Assembly (NCBI RefSeq): GCF_003260015.1
Contig: NZ_QCXS01000002.1
Location: 1,488,001 to 1,552,000, forward strand
Reading direction: 5' to 3'
DNA length: 64,000 bases
Source of the DNA: Nakamurella deserti
Lineage (GTDB): Bacteria; Actinomycetota; Actinomycetes; Mycobacteriales; Nakamurellaceae
Part shown: positions 1-10,964 of the stretch, piece after piece
Layout of the letters: each line of letters begins with the position of its first letter
Numbering within the stretch: the stretch's first letter is position 1
Made by a program: the position numbers and the translations under genes
Notes under the pieces: model-generated
The model's database searches: none
What the model saw: only the letters and a program-made list of their open reading frames with translations
Told to the model about the DNA's origin: nothing

Positions 1-2
1 AC

Positions 3-1244
3 GATTACACGGGCGGCACCGACGTTGCCGCCGCGTTGCGCCGCGTCGGGCTCACGACGGTGTTGTTGTTCGGACCGCCCGACGACGACCAACCCCTCCT
101 CGACTGCAATGCGGTGGTGGTGGCATTGAAGACCCGCACCGTCGCCGCCGCCGACGCGGTCGAGCAGACGCTGGAGGTATACCGGTGGCTGCAGCGCCAC
201 GGTGCCCAGCGCACATACTTCAAGTACTGCTCGACGTTCGACTCCACCGACGACGGCAACATCGGCCCAGTGACCGACGCGCTGCTGGACGCCGCCGACG
301 CCGCGGTGACCCTGATCTGCCCGGCGTCACCCGAACACGGCCGCACCACCTACCTGGGTCACCACTTCGTCGGCGCCGCGCTGCTGTCGGAATCCTCGAT
401 GCGCCACCACCCCCTGACCCCGATGACCGACCCGAACCTGGTGCGGGTGCTCTCCCGTCAGACCCCCCACCGGGTGGGGCTGCTATCCGCGGCCACCACG
501 CGGCAGGGCCCAGCCACCGCCGAGGCCGCCGTCGCCGCTCTCGTCGCCGACGGCGTGCGACACATCGTCGTCGACATCATCGACGACGAGGATCTTCTGG
601 TCGCCGCTCAAGCCGGTCGGGACATGTCCGTACTCACCGGCGGCGCCGGTCTGGCCCGGGCTCTCGGCACGGTCCTGCGTGAGGTCGCGGTCGCCGGAGC
701 CACCAGCGACGATACGCACGCCACGCTGCCGGGCGGGCCCGGGCTGATCCTGGCCGGCAGCTGCTCGGTCACCACCCTCGGGCAGGTCGCCGCGGCCAAG
801 GCCGTGTTTCCCGCCTACCGGCTGGATCCGGCCGCCACCCCCGACCCGCAGCAGCTGCTGGAATCAGCTACCCGGTGGCTTCACGACAACCTCGGCAAAG
901 GACCGGTCCTCATCTACTCCTCCGCCGACGCCGAGCAGCGCGTCGCCGCGGTCGCCGCGATGGGACCCGAGACCGCAGAGATTCTCGAGCGCACCCTCGG
1001 GCGGCTCGCCGCCACCGCCGTAGACCTTGGGATCCGCCGCGTCGTCGTCGCCGGCGGCGAGACCTCCGGGGCGGTCACCAACGCCCTGAACGTGCGCACC
1101 GTTCTCGTCGCCGGGGAAGCCGACACCGGAGTGCCGTGGTGCATCACCACCGACCCCGGCAGACCGCTGGTCCTGCTGTTGAAGTCCGGCAATTTCGGCC
1201 GCCCCGACCTTCTCGTGCGGGCCATGGAAGGAACCACCTCGTGA
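3..1244 (+). CDS. otnK: 3-oxo-tetronate kinase-like protein, four-carbon acid sugar kinase family (5' truncated by window)
   Basis: The frame is open from the left edge and the true start lies outside the window. The first visible residues, DYTGGTDVA, match the N-terminal DDFTGxTD signature of the DUF1537/OtnK family, so only a few residues are missing. About 413 residues are visible, close to the family length. The C-terminal part has the glycine-rich VVAGGETSGAV segment typical of the nucleotide-binding domain. Family members phosphorylate 3-oxo-tetronate on O4 in the cytoplasm during threonate or erythronate breakdown. The stop codon overlaps the start of an aldolase by GTGA, and that kinase-aldolase pair is the usual OtnK-OtnC arrangement. 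The exact sugar acid is not decided by the sequence. Confidence 0.85.
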   Translation, partial: DYTGGTDVAAALRRVGLTTVLLFGPPDDDQPLLDCNAVVVALKTRTVAAADAVEQTLEVYRWLQRHGAQRTYFKYCSTFDSTDDGNIGPVTDALLDAADAAVTLICPASPEHGRTTYLGHHFVGAALLSESSMRHHPLTPMTDPNLVRVLSRQTPHRVGLLSAATTRQGPATAEAAVAALVADGVRHIVVDIIDDEDLLVAAQAGRDMSVLTGGAGLARALGTVLREVAVAGATSDDTHATLPGGPGLILAGSCSVTTLGQVAAAKAVFPAYRLDPAATPDPQQLLESATRWLHDNLGKGPVLIYSSADAEQRVAAVAAMGPETAEILERTLGRLAATAVDLGIRRVVVAGGETSGAVTNALNVRTVLVAGEADTGVPWCITTDPGRPLVLLLKSGNFGRPDLLVRAMEGTTS

Positions 1245-1870
1245 GCATCCCCAACACCGCCCAGGGCATCGCGACCCTCGGCAAGTCCTTCTTCGATCGT
1301 GGTCTGACCTTCGGTCGCACCGGCAACATCAGCGTCCGCGACGGCGACCGAGTCGTACTCACCCCCACCGGCGGCAGTCTCGGCTCGCTGTCCGCCGCCG
1401 ACATGTCGGTCATCGACCTCGCCGGACACCACGTCGACGGGGCCAAGCCGTCGAAGGAGGCGTTCCTGCACGCCGCGGTGTACCGCTCCCGACCGGACAC
1501 CAACGCCGTGGTGCACCTGCACTCCACCTACTCGGTCGCGGTGTCCGTGCTGGCCGACCTGGACCCGCATGACCTGCTGCCCCCGCTCACCGCCTACTAC
1601 GTGATGCGTGTCGGCACGCTGCCGCTGATCCCCTACCACGCACCCGGCGACGACTCGTTGGAGCCATTGGCGGAGCAGGTGGCCGCCGGGCACCACGCGT
1701 TCCTGCTGGCCAACCACGGCCCGGTCGTTGCCGGGGCGGACCTCGCATCGGCCGCCGACGCGGTCGAGGAACTGGAGGAGACCGCCAAGCTGTACCTGCT
1801 GCTGCACGGGCACCGCACCCGCCCCCTCACCCAAGCGCAGTTCACCGCCCTGCAGGCGCGTAACCGGTGA
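1241..1870 (+). CDS. otnC: Class II aldolase/adducin family, OtnC-like 3-oxo-tetronate 4-phosphate decarboxylase
   Basis: The protein has 209 residues from a GTG start that overlaps the upstream stop (GTGA). It carries the class II aldolase signature: SKEAFLH with the acidic catalytic residue, VVHLHSTYS with the metal-binding His-x-His pair, and a third histidine in NHGPVV. RTGNISVRDGD near the N terminus is the family phosphate-binding loop. OtnC enzymes decarboxylate 3-oxo-tetronate 4-phosphate to dihydroxyacetone phosphate, which fits a gene directly after an OtnK kinase. Other members of the superfamily (fuculose or ribulose phosphate aldolases) cannot be excluded by motif alone, but the context favours OtnC. 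Confidence 0.85.
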   Translation: MSIPNTAQGIATLGKSFFDRGLTFGRTGNISVRDGDRVVLTPTGGSLGSLSAADMSVIDLAGHHVDGAKPSKEAFLHAAVYRSRPDTNAVVHLHSTYSVAVSVLADLDPHDLLPPLTAYYVMRVGTLPLIPYHAPGDDSLEPLAEQVAAGHHAFLLANHGPVVAGADLASAADAVEELEETAKLYLLLHGHRTRPLTQAQFTALQARNR

Positions 1871-2946
1871 CCACCACCGTGGACACACGACAGCTGACCG
1901 CCTTCGGCTCGCGGGTGCTGCAGGCACTCGACGTGCCCCGCGCCGACGCCGACCTGGTCAGCGACAGCCTCGTCACCGCCGACATCTGGGGACATCCCTC
2001 CCACGGAATGCTGCGACTGGACTGGTACGTCAACCGCCTCCGAACCGGGGTGATGACACCAGTCACAGACCCCCACCTCGTCGTGGACAGTGGCGCGATC
2101 GCAGTCATGGACGGCCGGGCCGGCATCGGTCAGGTCATCGCCGACCGCGCCTGCACCGACGCCGTGACACGCGCCGCCGCCCACGGCGTCGGCGTCGTCG
2201 CGGTCCGCAACAGCAACCACTTCGGCACCGCCGCGTACTGGACCCGCCGGATCGCCGACGCCGGCTGCATCGGCATTCTCACCACCAACGGCAGCCCCGC
2301 CATGGCGCCGTGGGGCGGGAAGACCAAGACCGTCGGAGCGAACCCGTGGTCGATCGCCGCTCCCGGCGGCAGCCACGGACCGGTGGTGCTCGACATCGCC
2401 AACACCGGCGTCGCCCGCGGCAAGATCTACGCCGCTGAGCAGCGCGGCGAAGCCATACCATCGGGCTGGGCCATCGACGCCGCCGGCGCCCCCACCACCG
2501 ACCCGCGGGCCGCGATCCACGGCATCCTGTTGCCGATGGCCGGGCACAAGGGGTACGGCATCTCGTTCATGATGGACGTCCTGTCCGGGGTCCTCACCGG
2601 GAGCTCCTACGCCACCGACGTCGTCGGGCCCTACGTCCCCGACAAGCCCAGCGGCTGTGGGCATCTGGTCATCGCGCTGCGCATCGACGGGCTCATCGAC
2701 CGCGCCGAGTTCGACCGGCGCATCGACGACCTCATCGCCACCACCAAAGCCGTTCCGCTGGCCGCCGGGGTCGAGGAGATCTTCTACCCGGGGGAGATCG
2801 AGAACCGTGCCGACCAGCGCAACCGGAGCTCCGGGGTGCAGCTGCCCGACAAGACGATCGACGACCTCCGGGCTCTCGGAGACACCTACGGAATCGCATT
2901 TCCCCACGACGCCACCGCCGACGCGGTCACGGCGCAGGTCTGCTGA
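1867..2946 (+). CDS. Ldh-family (malate/L-lactate/ureidoglycolate type) NAD(P)-dependent dehydrogenase
   Basis: The protein has 359 residues from a GTG start coupled by GTGA to the aldolase. It shows the marks of the LDH2/MDH2 family, a fold distinct from Rossmann lactate dehydrogenases: [10 protein letters not shown] near residue 40, VRNSNHFG near 117 and GHKGYGIS near 226, containing the conserved histidines and the nucleotide-binding loop. Family members oxidise or reduce 2-hydroxy or 2-oxo acids, for example malate, sulfolactate, ureidoglycolate and 2,3-diketogulonate. Beside OtnK and OtnC it probably supplies the oxo-acid intermediate, replacing the LtnD or PdxA2-type dehydrogenases of better known threonate operons. 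The substrate is inferred from context only. Confidence 0.85.
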   Translation: MTTTVDTRQLTAFGSRVLQALDVPRADADLVSDSLVTADIWGHPSHGMLRLDWYVNRLRTGVMTPVTDPHLVVDSGAIAVMDGRAGIGQVIADRACTDAVTRAAAHGVGVVAVRNSNHFGTAAYWTRRIADAGCIGILTTNGSPAMAPWGGKTKTVGANPWSIAAPGGSHGPVVLDIANTGVARGKIYAAEQRGEAIPSGWAIDAAGAPTTDPRAAIHGILLPMAGHKGYGISFMMDVLSGVLTGSSYATDVVGPYVPDKPSGCGHLVIALRIDGLIDRAEFDRRIDDLIATTKAVPLAAGVEEIFYPGEIENRADQRNRSSGVQLPDKTIDDLRALGDTYGIAFPHDATADAVTAQVC

Positions 2947-3268
2947 TGTTCACCGTCTTGGTCACGATGCAGATCCACCCCGAACGGCTGGCCGACTTCC
3001 GCGCCGGCATCGCCGCCAACGCCCACGCCACCCGCACCACCGAACCCGGATGCCTGCGCTTCGACGTGCACCAGCTCGTCGACGACCCGCACCGGTTCGT
3101 GCTGTACGAGATCTACACCGATCCCGACGCGTTCTACGTGGCTCACCGCAATGCCCCCCACTACCCCGCGTGGCGGCTCATCCTGGACACCTGCGTGGTC
3201 CCCGGCAGCCACCACAACACCTTCGCCGCGCCGACGTTCCCCGACGACATCCTGGAAAGCCGCCTGCC

Positions 3269-3272
<4 letters not shown>
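2946..3272 (+). CDS. Antibiotic biosynthesis monooxygenase (ABM) fold protein, putative quinol monooxygenase
   Basis: This small protein of 108 residues starts at an ATG overlapping the previous stop as TGATG. It has the dimeric alpha/beta ferredoxin-like ABM pattern: an N-terminal beta strand [11 protein letters not shown], the turn [13 protein letters not shown], then [22 protein letters not shown]. This is the core shared by YgiN and LsrG-like proteins. In sugar-acid and autoinducer-2 operons such proteins act as isomerases or degrade reactive intermediates rather than as monooxygenases. Here it may help handle an oxo-sugar intermediate. The assignment to the fold is firm, the activity is not. 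Confidence 0.8.
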
Positions 3273-6091
<2,819 letters not shown>

Positions 6092-6564
6092 CTCAGGTTG
6101 ACAGTTCCGGTCGTTATCGGCATTTCGGCGGCAGCGTCAGCACCAGCCGCGTGCACCTACTGGTGACCGGTCGCGTCGCACAGGAGGGGACCCCAGTGAG
6201 GTCGTAGGGCTGTGGATCCTCCGCAACCCGAGCACACCGTCGGTGACCGTCAACACCCTGCGGCTTGGCTCACGCTCGAGAATCGGAGCAGGTGACTTGA
6301 ACAGGCGACCGACTGCCGGCGGCCACCAGCGTCCGACACGAATTGACAGCACCCCGGCGGGGACGACGATGAACCGATGTGCAGGGTTGGCCCAGTTGGG
6401 CCGCTTACCGCGCTCACGGATCGTCCTTGACTCGTCCACGGCTCCAAGACGTCGCGACACCTCTCCTGTCGCGCTTTCGGCACAGCGGTAGGGTTCTCGT
6501 GTCGCGACCTCGGCAGACTGGCTGCGCGGGCTGACACGTCGACTCCTACAGGAGGCGACGTCCC
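6092..6564 (+). other. Spacer after the sugar-acid operon, no recognisable gene
   Basis: The stretch of 473 bases has no credible open frame on either strand. It holds copy A of a 26-bp repeat just after the aconitase stop and, at its right end, the Shine-Dalgarno sequence (AGGAGG near 6549) of the nucleotidyltransferase gene. A TTGACA box near 6343 resembles a -35 element, but no convincing -10 follows at standard spacing. Confidence 0.5.
6098..6123 (+). repeat. 26-bp dispersed repeat, copy A
   Basis: This is the most diverged of three copies (others at 20247 and 22467), all in the same orientation. It starts with TTGACAGTTCCGG and ends with TTATCGGCAT. In the other copies the core is CCGATCATTATCGGCAT with a CCGAT/ATCGG inverted pair. 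This copy lies seven bases after the aconitase stop. All three copies are next to decayed or non-coding DNA, suggesting the end or target of a mobile element, but no transposase is nearby. Confidence 0.6.
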
Positions 6565-7416
6565 GTGCGCATTGAAGCCCAGACCACGAACACACATCTC
6601 TTGCAGCCCACAAACCTTCGGGCTGACGATGAGCCCGTCTCGGCTGTCCACCCTCGGCTGATCCGCCTCGAGGCTCTTGCCGTATCACTGGCGCAGGGGG
6701 GTGACGTAACAGCGGTGCTGGGCCTTGGGTCGGCCGGGGTCGAGCATGCTCGCTTTGACGATCACTCTGACATTGATTTTTTCGTTGTCGTCGTCGATCT
6801 CGCCGCCAAGGCGCGCTTCCTGTCCAGTTTCGCCTGGCTCGCGTCGATGGGCACAGTCGTCTACAGCTTCGTCAACGACTCCAACGGCCGCAAAGCCCTG
6901 TACAGCGACGGCTTGTTCGTCGAGTTCGCCGTCTTCACCGCCGAGGAGCTGGCCGACATCCCGTTCGCGGGAGCTCGGGTGGTGTGGCGGCGACCCGGGG
7001 TCGATGTCGACCTGTCGGGGGCCGGCGTGCCATCGGCCGGCGTCCTGGACACCGTGGAATTCCATCTCAACGAGGCTCTGACGAACCTCTTCGTCGGGTT
7101 GCACCGTGACCTTCGGGGCGAGACTTTGACCGCTTTCCGCTTCATCCAGGTGTTCGCCGTTGATCGGGTCCTTGCCCTCGCCCGGCTGACCAGACCCGCC
7201 CACTTGAGTCTGGATCGGTTCGACGCGACCCGCCGAGTGGAGGCAGCCCACCCTGACCTGATTCCGCCGCTGCGTCGGATGCTGGCCGGCTACGACGACA
7301 ACCGCGCCGCCGCTCGGGCGGTCCTTGATTGGCTCACACACAATTTTCCGGCTGACCCGGCGATCACAGAGCCAGTCGAGGCGCTCATCGCCCGCGCCGC
7401 TGCCGCGGCGCGGTGA
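6565..7416 (+). CDS. Nucleotidyltransferase-fold protein (MNT/aminoglycoside adenylyltransferase type)
   Basis: The protein has 283 residues. The GTG start is preceded by AGGAGG at about ten bases. GLGSAGVEHARFDDHSDID at residues 52-70 fits the GSxxxGxxxxxSDxD pattern of the polymerase beta-like nucleotidyltransferase fold, with the paired Asp residues that bind metal. A second acidic element, GLFVEFAVF, near residue 115 may hold the third carboxylate position. The C-terminal half is helical and ends in an alanine-rich tail. Proteins of this type transfer a nucleotide to small molecules or proteins, or act as toxins of HEPN-MNT pairs, but no HEPN partner is adjacent. The substrate is unknown. 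Confidence 0.7.
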   Translation: MRIEAQTTNTHLLQPTNLRADDEPVSAVHPRLIRLEALAVSLAQGGDVTAVLGLGSAGVEHARFDDHSDIDFFVVVVDLAAKARFLSSFAWLASMGTVVYSFVNDSNGRKALYSDGLFVEFAVFTAEELADIPFAGARVVWRRPGVDVDLSGAGVPSAGVLDTVEFHLNEALTNLFVGLHRDLRGETLTAFRFIQVFAVDRVLALARLTRPAHLSLDRFDATRRVEAAHPDLIPPLRRMLAGYDDNRAAARAVLDWLTHNFPADPAITEPVEALIARAAAAAR

Positions 7417-7438
7417 CCCGCCGCTTCCTTGCCGGGGC

Positions 7439-9283
7439 TCAGGGCAGCTGCCACCAGCTGAACCGGGGACCGGCGCCGGGAAGTAGCAGTGCAGCACCGT
7501 CAGCCACCAGATCGGCTGTGCCGGTAAGGCCGGTGAGGTGGCTGCCGAAGTAGGCGGCCGGCAGCATCAGCGGGTCGGTTGCAGCTCGTGTCGCGTGAAC
7601 CAGAACCGATCCGTCCTGGGTTTCGCGGAGGAACGTCAGGGCGTCGTCGGTGATGCTGACCCAGCGCAATCCCCCGGTGCGCAGCGCCTGATGCGATTGC
7701 CGTTGCGTGATCTTGGTCGTCACTGACTCGAGAACATCTCTGTTCCAGAGGTTGTCGTGATTCCACGGGAACGGTCGGCGGCCGTCTTCGCCGTTGGTGC
7801 CGTGTTGGCCGATCTCGTCGCCGGCGTAGATCATCGGGATGCCGGGCATGGCAGCGAGCAGACCAAAGGCGACGTGGAGGGTGTCCTCGTCGTCGTCGAG
7901 TGTGTCTGCGATGCGGGCGGTGTCGTGTGATCCGACGAGGTTGAGGGCGGTGGCGGTGGCCCGCCACGGCACCGCGGCGGCGAAGTCGCGCATGGTGGCC
8001 GCGACGGCAGTGCCCGGGAGGCGCGGGATGACGGTGAACGGGCCGGGGGTGAACTCTACCGGCGCCTCAGGGGTGAGCCATTGCCAGAGCGGCCGGGTGA
8101 ACGCGGCGTAGTTCATCACGCCGTGCCAGCCGTCGCCGAGGAGGTCAGCGGACGCGTCGTGGCTGTGTTCGGCGATCAACAGGGCGTCGGGGTGCGCGGT
8201 GGCCATGGTGTGGCGCACGGTGGTGGCGACCTTGTGGTTGAGATCGACGGTGCCGTGCCGGCCGGTCATGTTGGCGACGTCGATGCGCCACCCGTCCAGG
8301 CCGGTGGGTGCGGTGAGCCAGCGGGCGACGACTGAGTCGGGTCCTTCGTAGAGGCGGCGGCGGAGTTCGGGGTTGCGGTGGTCGAATTTCGGCAGCGACG
8401 GGTAGTCGAACCATGCCACGTAATCGGTGGGGTGGGTGTGAAACAGGAAGAAGCCGGCCTCTTCGGAGGTTTCGTCGGTGATGGCGGTGCGGAACCATTC
8501 GTGGGCGTCGCCGCAGTGGTTGGTGGTGATGTCGCCCATGACGCGCATTCCGCGGGCATGGGCAGCGGCGGTGAGGCGGGCGAGTGCTTCGTCGCCACCC
8601 AGGACCGGATCGACCTGGTCGAAGCTGGACGCGTCGTAGCGGTGGTTGGACTGTGCCGGAAAGACCGGCGTGAGGTAGACGGTATTCGCACCGAGCGCCT
8701 GGATGTGGTCCAGGTGTTCGGTGATGCCGTCAAGGTCGCCGCCGTACAACTGGTACGGCGTCTCCGGGCCTCGCCCGACCACCGGGTCGTCCCAGTGTTG
8801 CGGGATAGCCCAGCGCGGGGTGTCCCGGGTGTCGGCACGGGCGGATCGGGCGAACCGGTCGGGGAACACCTGGTAGAGGATGGCGTCCTCGGCCCAGGCA
8901 GGCGGCCGCGGGTGGGTGGTGAGCCGGAAGTCGGCGGCATCGGTGACGTCGCGGTCGTGGACGCCGGTGCCGTTGAGCCACCGGTAGCCGGCGGGGCCAC
9001 TCTGCAGCAGCCACCGGTAGTTGACCACCGGGTTGTACATAGTGACCACACCGCGATACCAGCGGTCGCAGGTGTCCTCCCGGTCCAGCTCCCCCGCGTT
9101 CAGCGACTGCTCGCCGTCGATGTAGGTGCGCAGCAGCACCGCAGTCACCGGTGTTGCGCGCGGCACCCGCAAGTAGACGTCCACGCGGTCCCCCAGCGCC
9201 GGGTAGGGGTTGGACACGTACAGGGCTGATCCGTCGTGGTGCGGATGGTGCCACAGCCATTTATCCACTCGGGGGCCGTTCAC
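7439..9283 (-). CDS. GH13 maltodextrin-degrading enzyme (neopullulanase/cyclomaltodextrinase-like), copy 1
   Basis: The protein has 614 residues from a GTG start overlapping the upstream GH13 stop by GTGA. An N-terminal beta domain of about 120 residues (WLWHHPHHDGSALYV onward) precedes the barrel, as in CBM34-bearing maltogenic amylases. The four GH13 regions are visible: DITTNHCGD, GWRIDVANM with the nucleophile Asp, LLIAEHSHD with the acid/base Glu, and LVGSHDTARI with the transition-state Asp. No signal peptide is present, so it acts in the cytoplasm on imported oligosaccharides. It is a clear paralogue of the enzyme at 10965-12818, sharing YQVFPDRFA, FYGGDLDGI-type and TGRHG segments. 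Confidence 0.9.
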   Translation of the reverse strand: MNGPRVDKWLWHHPHHDGSALYVSNPYPALGDRVDVYLRVPRATPVTAVLLRTYIDGEQSLNAGELDREDTCDRWYRGVVTMYNPVVNYRWLLQSGPAGYRWLNGTGVHDRDVTDAADFRLTTHPRPPAWAEDAILYQVFPDRFARSARADTRDTPRWAIPQHWDDPVVGRGPETPYQLYGGDLDGITEHLDHIQALGANTVYLTPVFPAQSNHRYDASSFDQVDPVLGGDEALARLTAAAHARGMRVMGDITTNHCGDAHEWFRTAITDETSEEAGFFLFHTHPTDYVAWFDYPSLPKFDHRNPELRRRLYEGPDSVVARWLTAPTGLDGWRIDVANMTGRHGTVDLNHKVATTVRHTMATAHPDALLIAEHSHDASADLLGDGWHGVMNYAAFTRPLWQWLTPEAPVEFTPGPFTVIPRLPGTAVAATMRDFAAAVPWRATATALNLVGSHDTARIADTLDDDEDTLHVAFGLLAAMPGIPMIYAGDEIGQHGTNGEDGRRPFPWNHDNLWNRDVLESVTTKITQRQSHQALRTGGLRWVSITDDALTFLRETQDGSVLVHATRAATDPLMLPAAYFGSHLTGLTGTADLVADGAALLLPGAGPRFSWWQLP

Positions 9284-10593
9284 TGGGTGAGCACCCGCCA
9301 ACCCCATGGCTCGAACTTCATCGTGGTGTCGTCGCGGTCGATGACGGCGGTGGTCCCGGTGTGGAAGTCGGTGTAGCCGCCGTGGGCCAGTGCGCTGGTC
9401 AGGGTGACCTCGACGGGCTGGTCGGTGAGGTTGAAAAGCGCCAGTACTTTGCTGTCGCCGTTCTGCCGGACGAAGGCGAACACCCGTTTGGGGTGGTCGG
9501 TGGTGACTTCGATCATCCGCGCCCCCCATGGTGCGTTGTCCAGCGCGGAGTGGCTGCGCCGCAGTGCGAACAGGCGGCGGTAGAAGTCGGCGAATCGGTG
9601 GTCCTGCCAGATGATCGGGTCCTTTTCGAAGAACTCGAGCCGTCGGTCGTTGCCGGCCTCCTGCCCGTTGTAGATGAGTGGCATGCCTTCGCCGACGACG
9701 GACAGTACGACGGCGGCGTCCAGGGCGTCACCGAACTGCTCGTATTCGGTGCCCTCCCAGGAGTTCTTGTCGTGGTTGCTGACGAAGGTCATCCGCATGG
9801 CGTCGGGGGGCCAGGCCTTCTCGTTCCACGAGTAGTAGATGTGCAGCGCCTCGGCGTCGGCCTTGCCGGTGGCGATGTGGTGCATCGTCTCGTTCCAGCT
9901 CCAGCCGTAGGTCATGTCGAACGCGGCGGCGTGCAGGTCGCGGGACTCCCATTCGGCGAGCATGAACACCGGCTTGATCGCGTCGAGTTCGGCGCGGGCC
10001 TGGTTCCAGAAGTCGGTGGGCACGAAACCGGCCACGTCGCAACGGAAACCGTCGATGTCGAACTCGGTCACCCACCACTTCAACGTTTCGGTCATGTACC
10101 GGCGGACCTCTGGGTTGTCGTAGTCGAGATCGATGATGTCCTCCCAGTCCCACCAGGGGGTGGGCCGGAAGTTGCCCTGCCAGTCCCGGACGTACCAGTC
10201 CGGGTGGGCGACGGTGAGGTTGCAGTCCCACGCGGTGTGGTTGGCCACCCAGTCGGTGATGACCCGCAGTCCTAGCTCGTGGGCGGCGGCGACGAAAGCT
10301 TTGAGGTCGTCGGCGGTTCCGAGGTCGGGGTTGATGCTGTAGTAGTCCTGGACGGCGTACGGGGAGCCGAGGGTGCCTTTACGGTTGAGCTGCCCGATCT
10401 GGTGCACCGGCATCAGCCAGACGATGGTGATGCCGAGGTTCTGCAGTCGTGGAAGGTGAGCGATCGCGGCGGTGAAGGTGCCTTCCTCGGTGAACTGTCG
10501 CGTGTTGATCTGGTAGATCGTGGCGTCCCGGGACCACTCGGGGTGCTTCAAGCGGACGTCAGGTCGGGGGGCGTACGGGTGCGGCGTTGTCAT
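9280..10593 (-). CDS. GH13 alpha-amylase family enzyme, compact form
   Basis: The protein has 437 residues from an ATG with GGAAGG about ten bases upstream. It lacks the N-terminal beta domain of its neighbours and begins directly at the barrel with SRDATIYQINTRQF. Catalytic regions are DWVANHT, GFRCDVAGF (nucleophile), MLAEWESRD (acid/base) and FVSNHDKNSW. A short C-terminal beta domain ends in PWGWRVL. There is no signal peptide. It belongs to a different GH13 subgroup from the flanking paralogues and probably hydrolyses or transfers between intracellular maltodextrins. It is coupled to the downstream GH13 gene by GTGA. Confidence 0.9.
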   Translation of the reverse strand: MTTPHPYAPRPDVRLKHPEWSRDATIYQINTRQFTEEGTFTAAIAHLPRLQNLGITIVWLMPVHQIGQLNRKGTLGSPYAVQDYYSINPDLGTADDLKAFVAAAHELGLRVITDWVANHTAWDCNLTVAHPDWYVRDWQGNFRPTPWWDWEDIIDLDYDNPEVRRYMTETLKWWVTEFDIDGFRCDVAGFVPTDFWNQARAELDAIKPVFMLAEWESRDLHAAAFDMTYGWSWNETMHHIATGKADAEALHIYYSWNEKAWPPDAMRMTFVSNHDKNSWEGTEYEQFGDALDAAVVLSVVGEGMPLIYNGQEAGNDRRLEFFEKDPIIWQDHRFADFYRRLFALRRSHSALDNAPWGARMIEVTTDHPKRVFAFVRQNGDSKVLALFNLTDQPVEVTLTSALAHGGYTDFHTGTTAVIDRDDTTMKFEPWGWRVLTQ

Positions 10594-10640
10594 GGCGGGC
10601 CTTCCAGGGTGCGAACAGACAGACAGGGTCGCAGCCGCGG

Positions 10641-10919
10641 TCAGCGGTCCGGGGTGTCGAACCGGCTGGGCTGGGTCTGCCCGAAGCCGAATCCGGTGCC
10701 CTGACTCAGCGGCGGGGCGAGGTAGTCCTTGTCGGGGGTGTGCTGGGCGGCCTGGATGGTGCGGACGAGACCGCCGATGCGGGTGCGGGTGAGGTCGTCG
10801 AGGTCCGTGACCGTGGCTTCGGCGTTGCGGAGCTGGGTGATCAGGTCGGTGCGCTGCTCGTGGGTCGTGGTCTGCCACTTCGCCTCGACGTCGGCGATGA
10901 GTGCGTGGATGTCCTTCAT
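10641..10919 (-). CDS. Small hypothetical protein inside the maltodextrin operon
   Basis: An ORF of 92 residues begins with ATG at 10919 and lies between two GH13 genes with 45-47 bases on each side. Residues 1-60 are predicted to be mostly helical with a heptad-like pattern (MKDIHALIADVEAKW onward), and the tail is rich in Gly, Gln and Pro. It has no similarity that I recognise. Position and strand fit a co-transcribed gene. The upstream sequence has AGGACC-like purines but not a strong Shine-Dalgarno, so expression is plausible rather than proven. Confidence 0.5.
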   Translation of the reverse strand: MKDIHALIADVEAKWQTTTHEQRTDLITQLRNAEATVTDLDDLTRTRIGGLVRTIQAAQHTPDKDYLAPPLSQGTGFGFGQTQPSRFDTPDR

Positions 10920-10964
10920 CAGGTGGTCCTCTCGGCGTAAATGTGTGAGCGTGTACGAACGGGG

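Noticed and set aside
6243-6491. 82-codon ORF in the spacer after the aconitase
   Set aside because: No ribosome site, biased composition and no motif; it lies between a repeat and a gene with its own strong Shine-Dalgarno.
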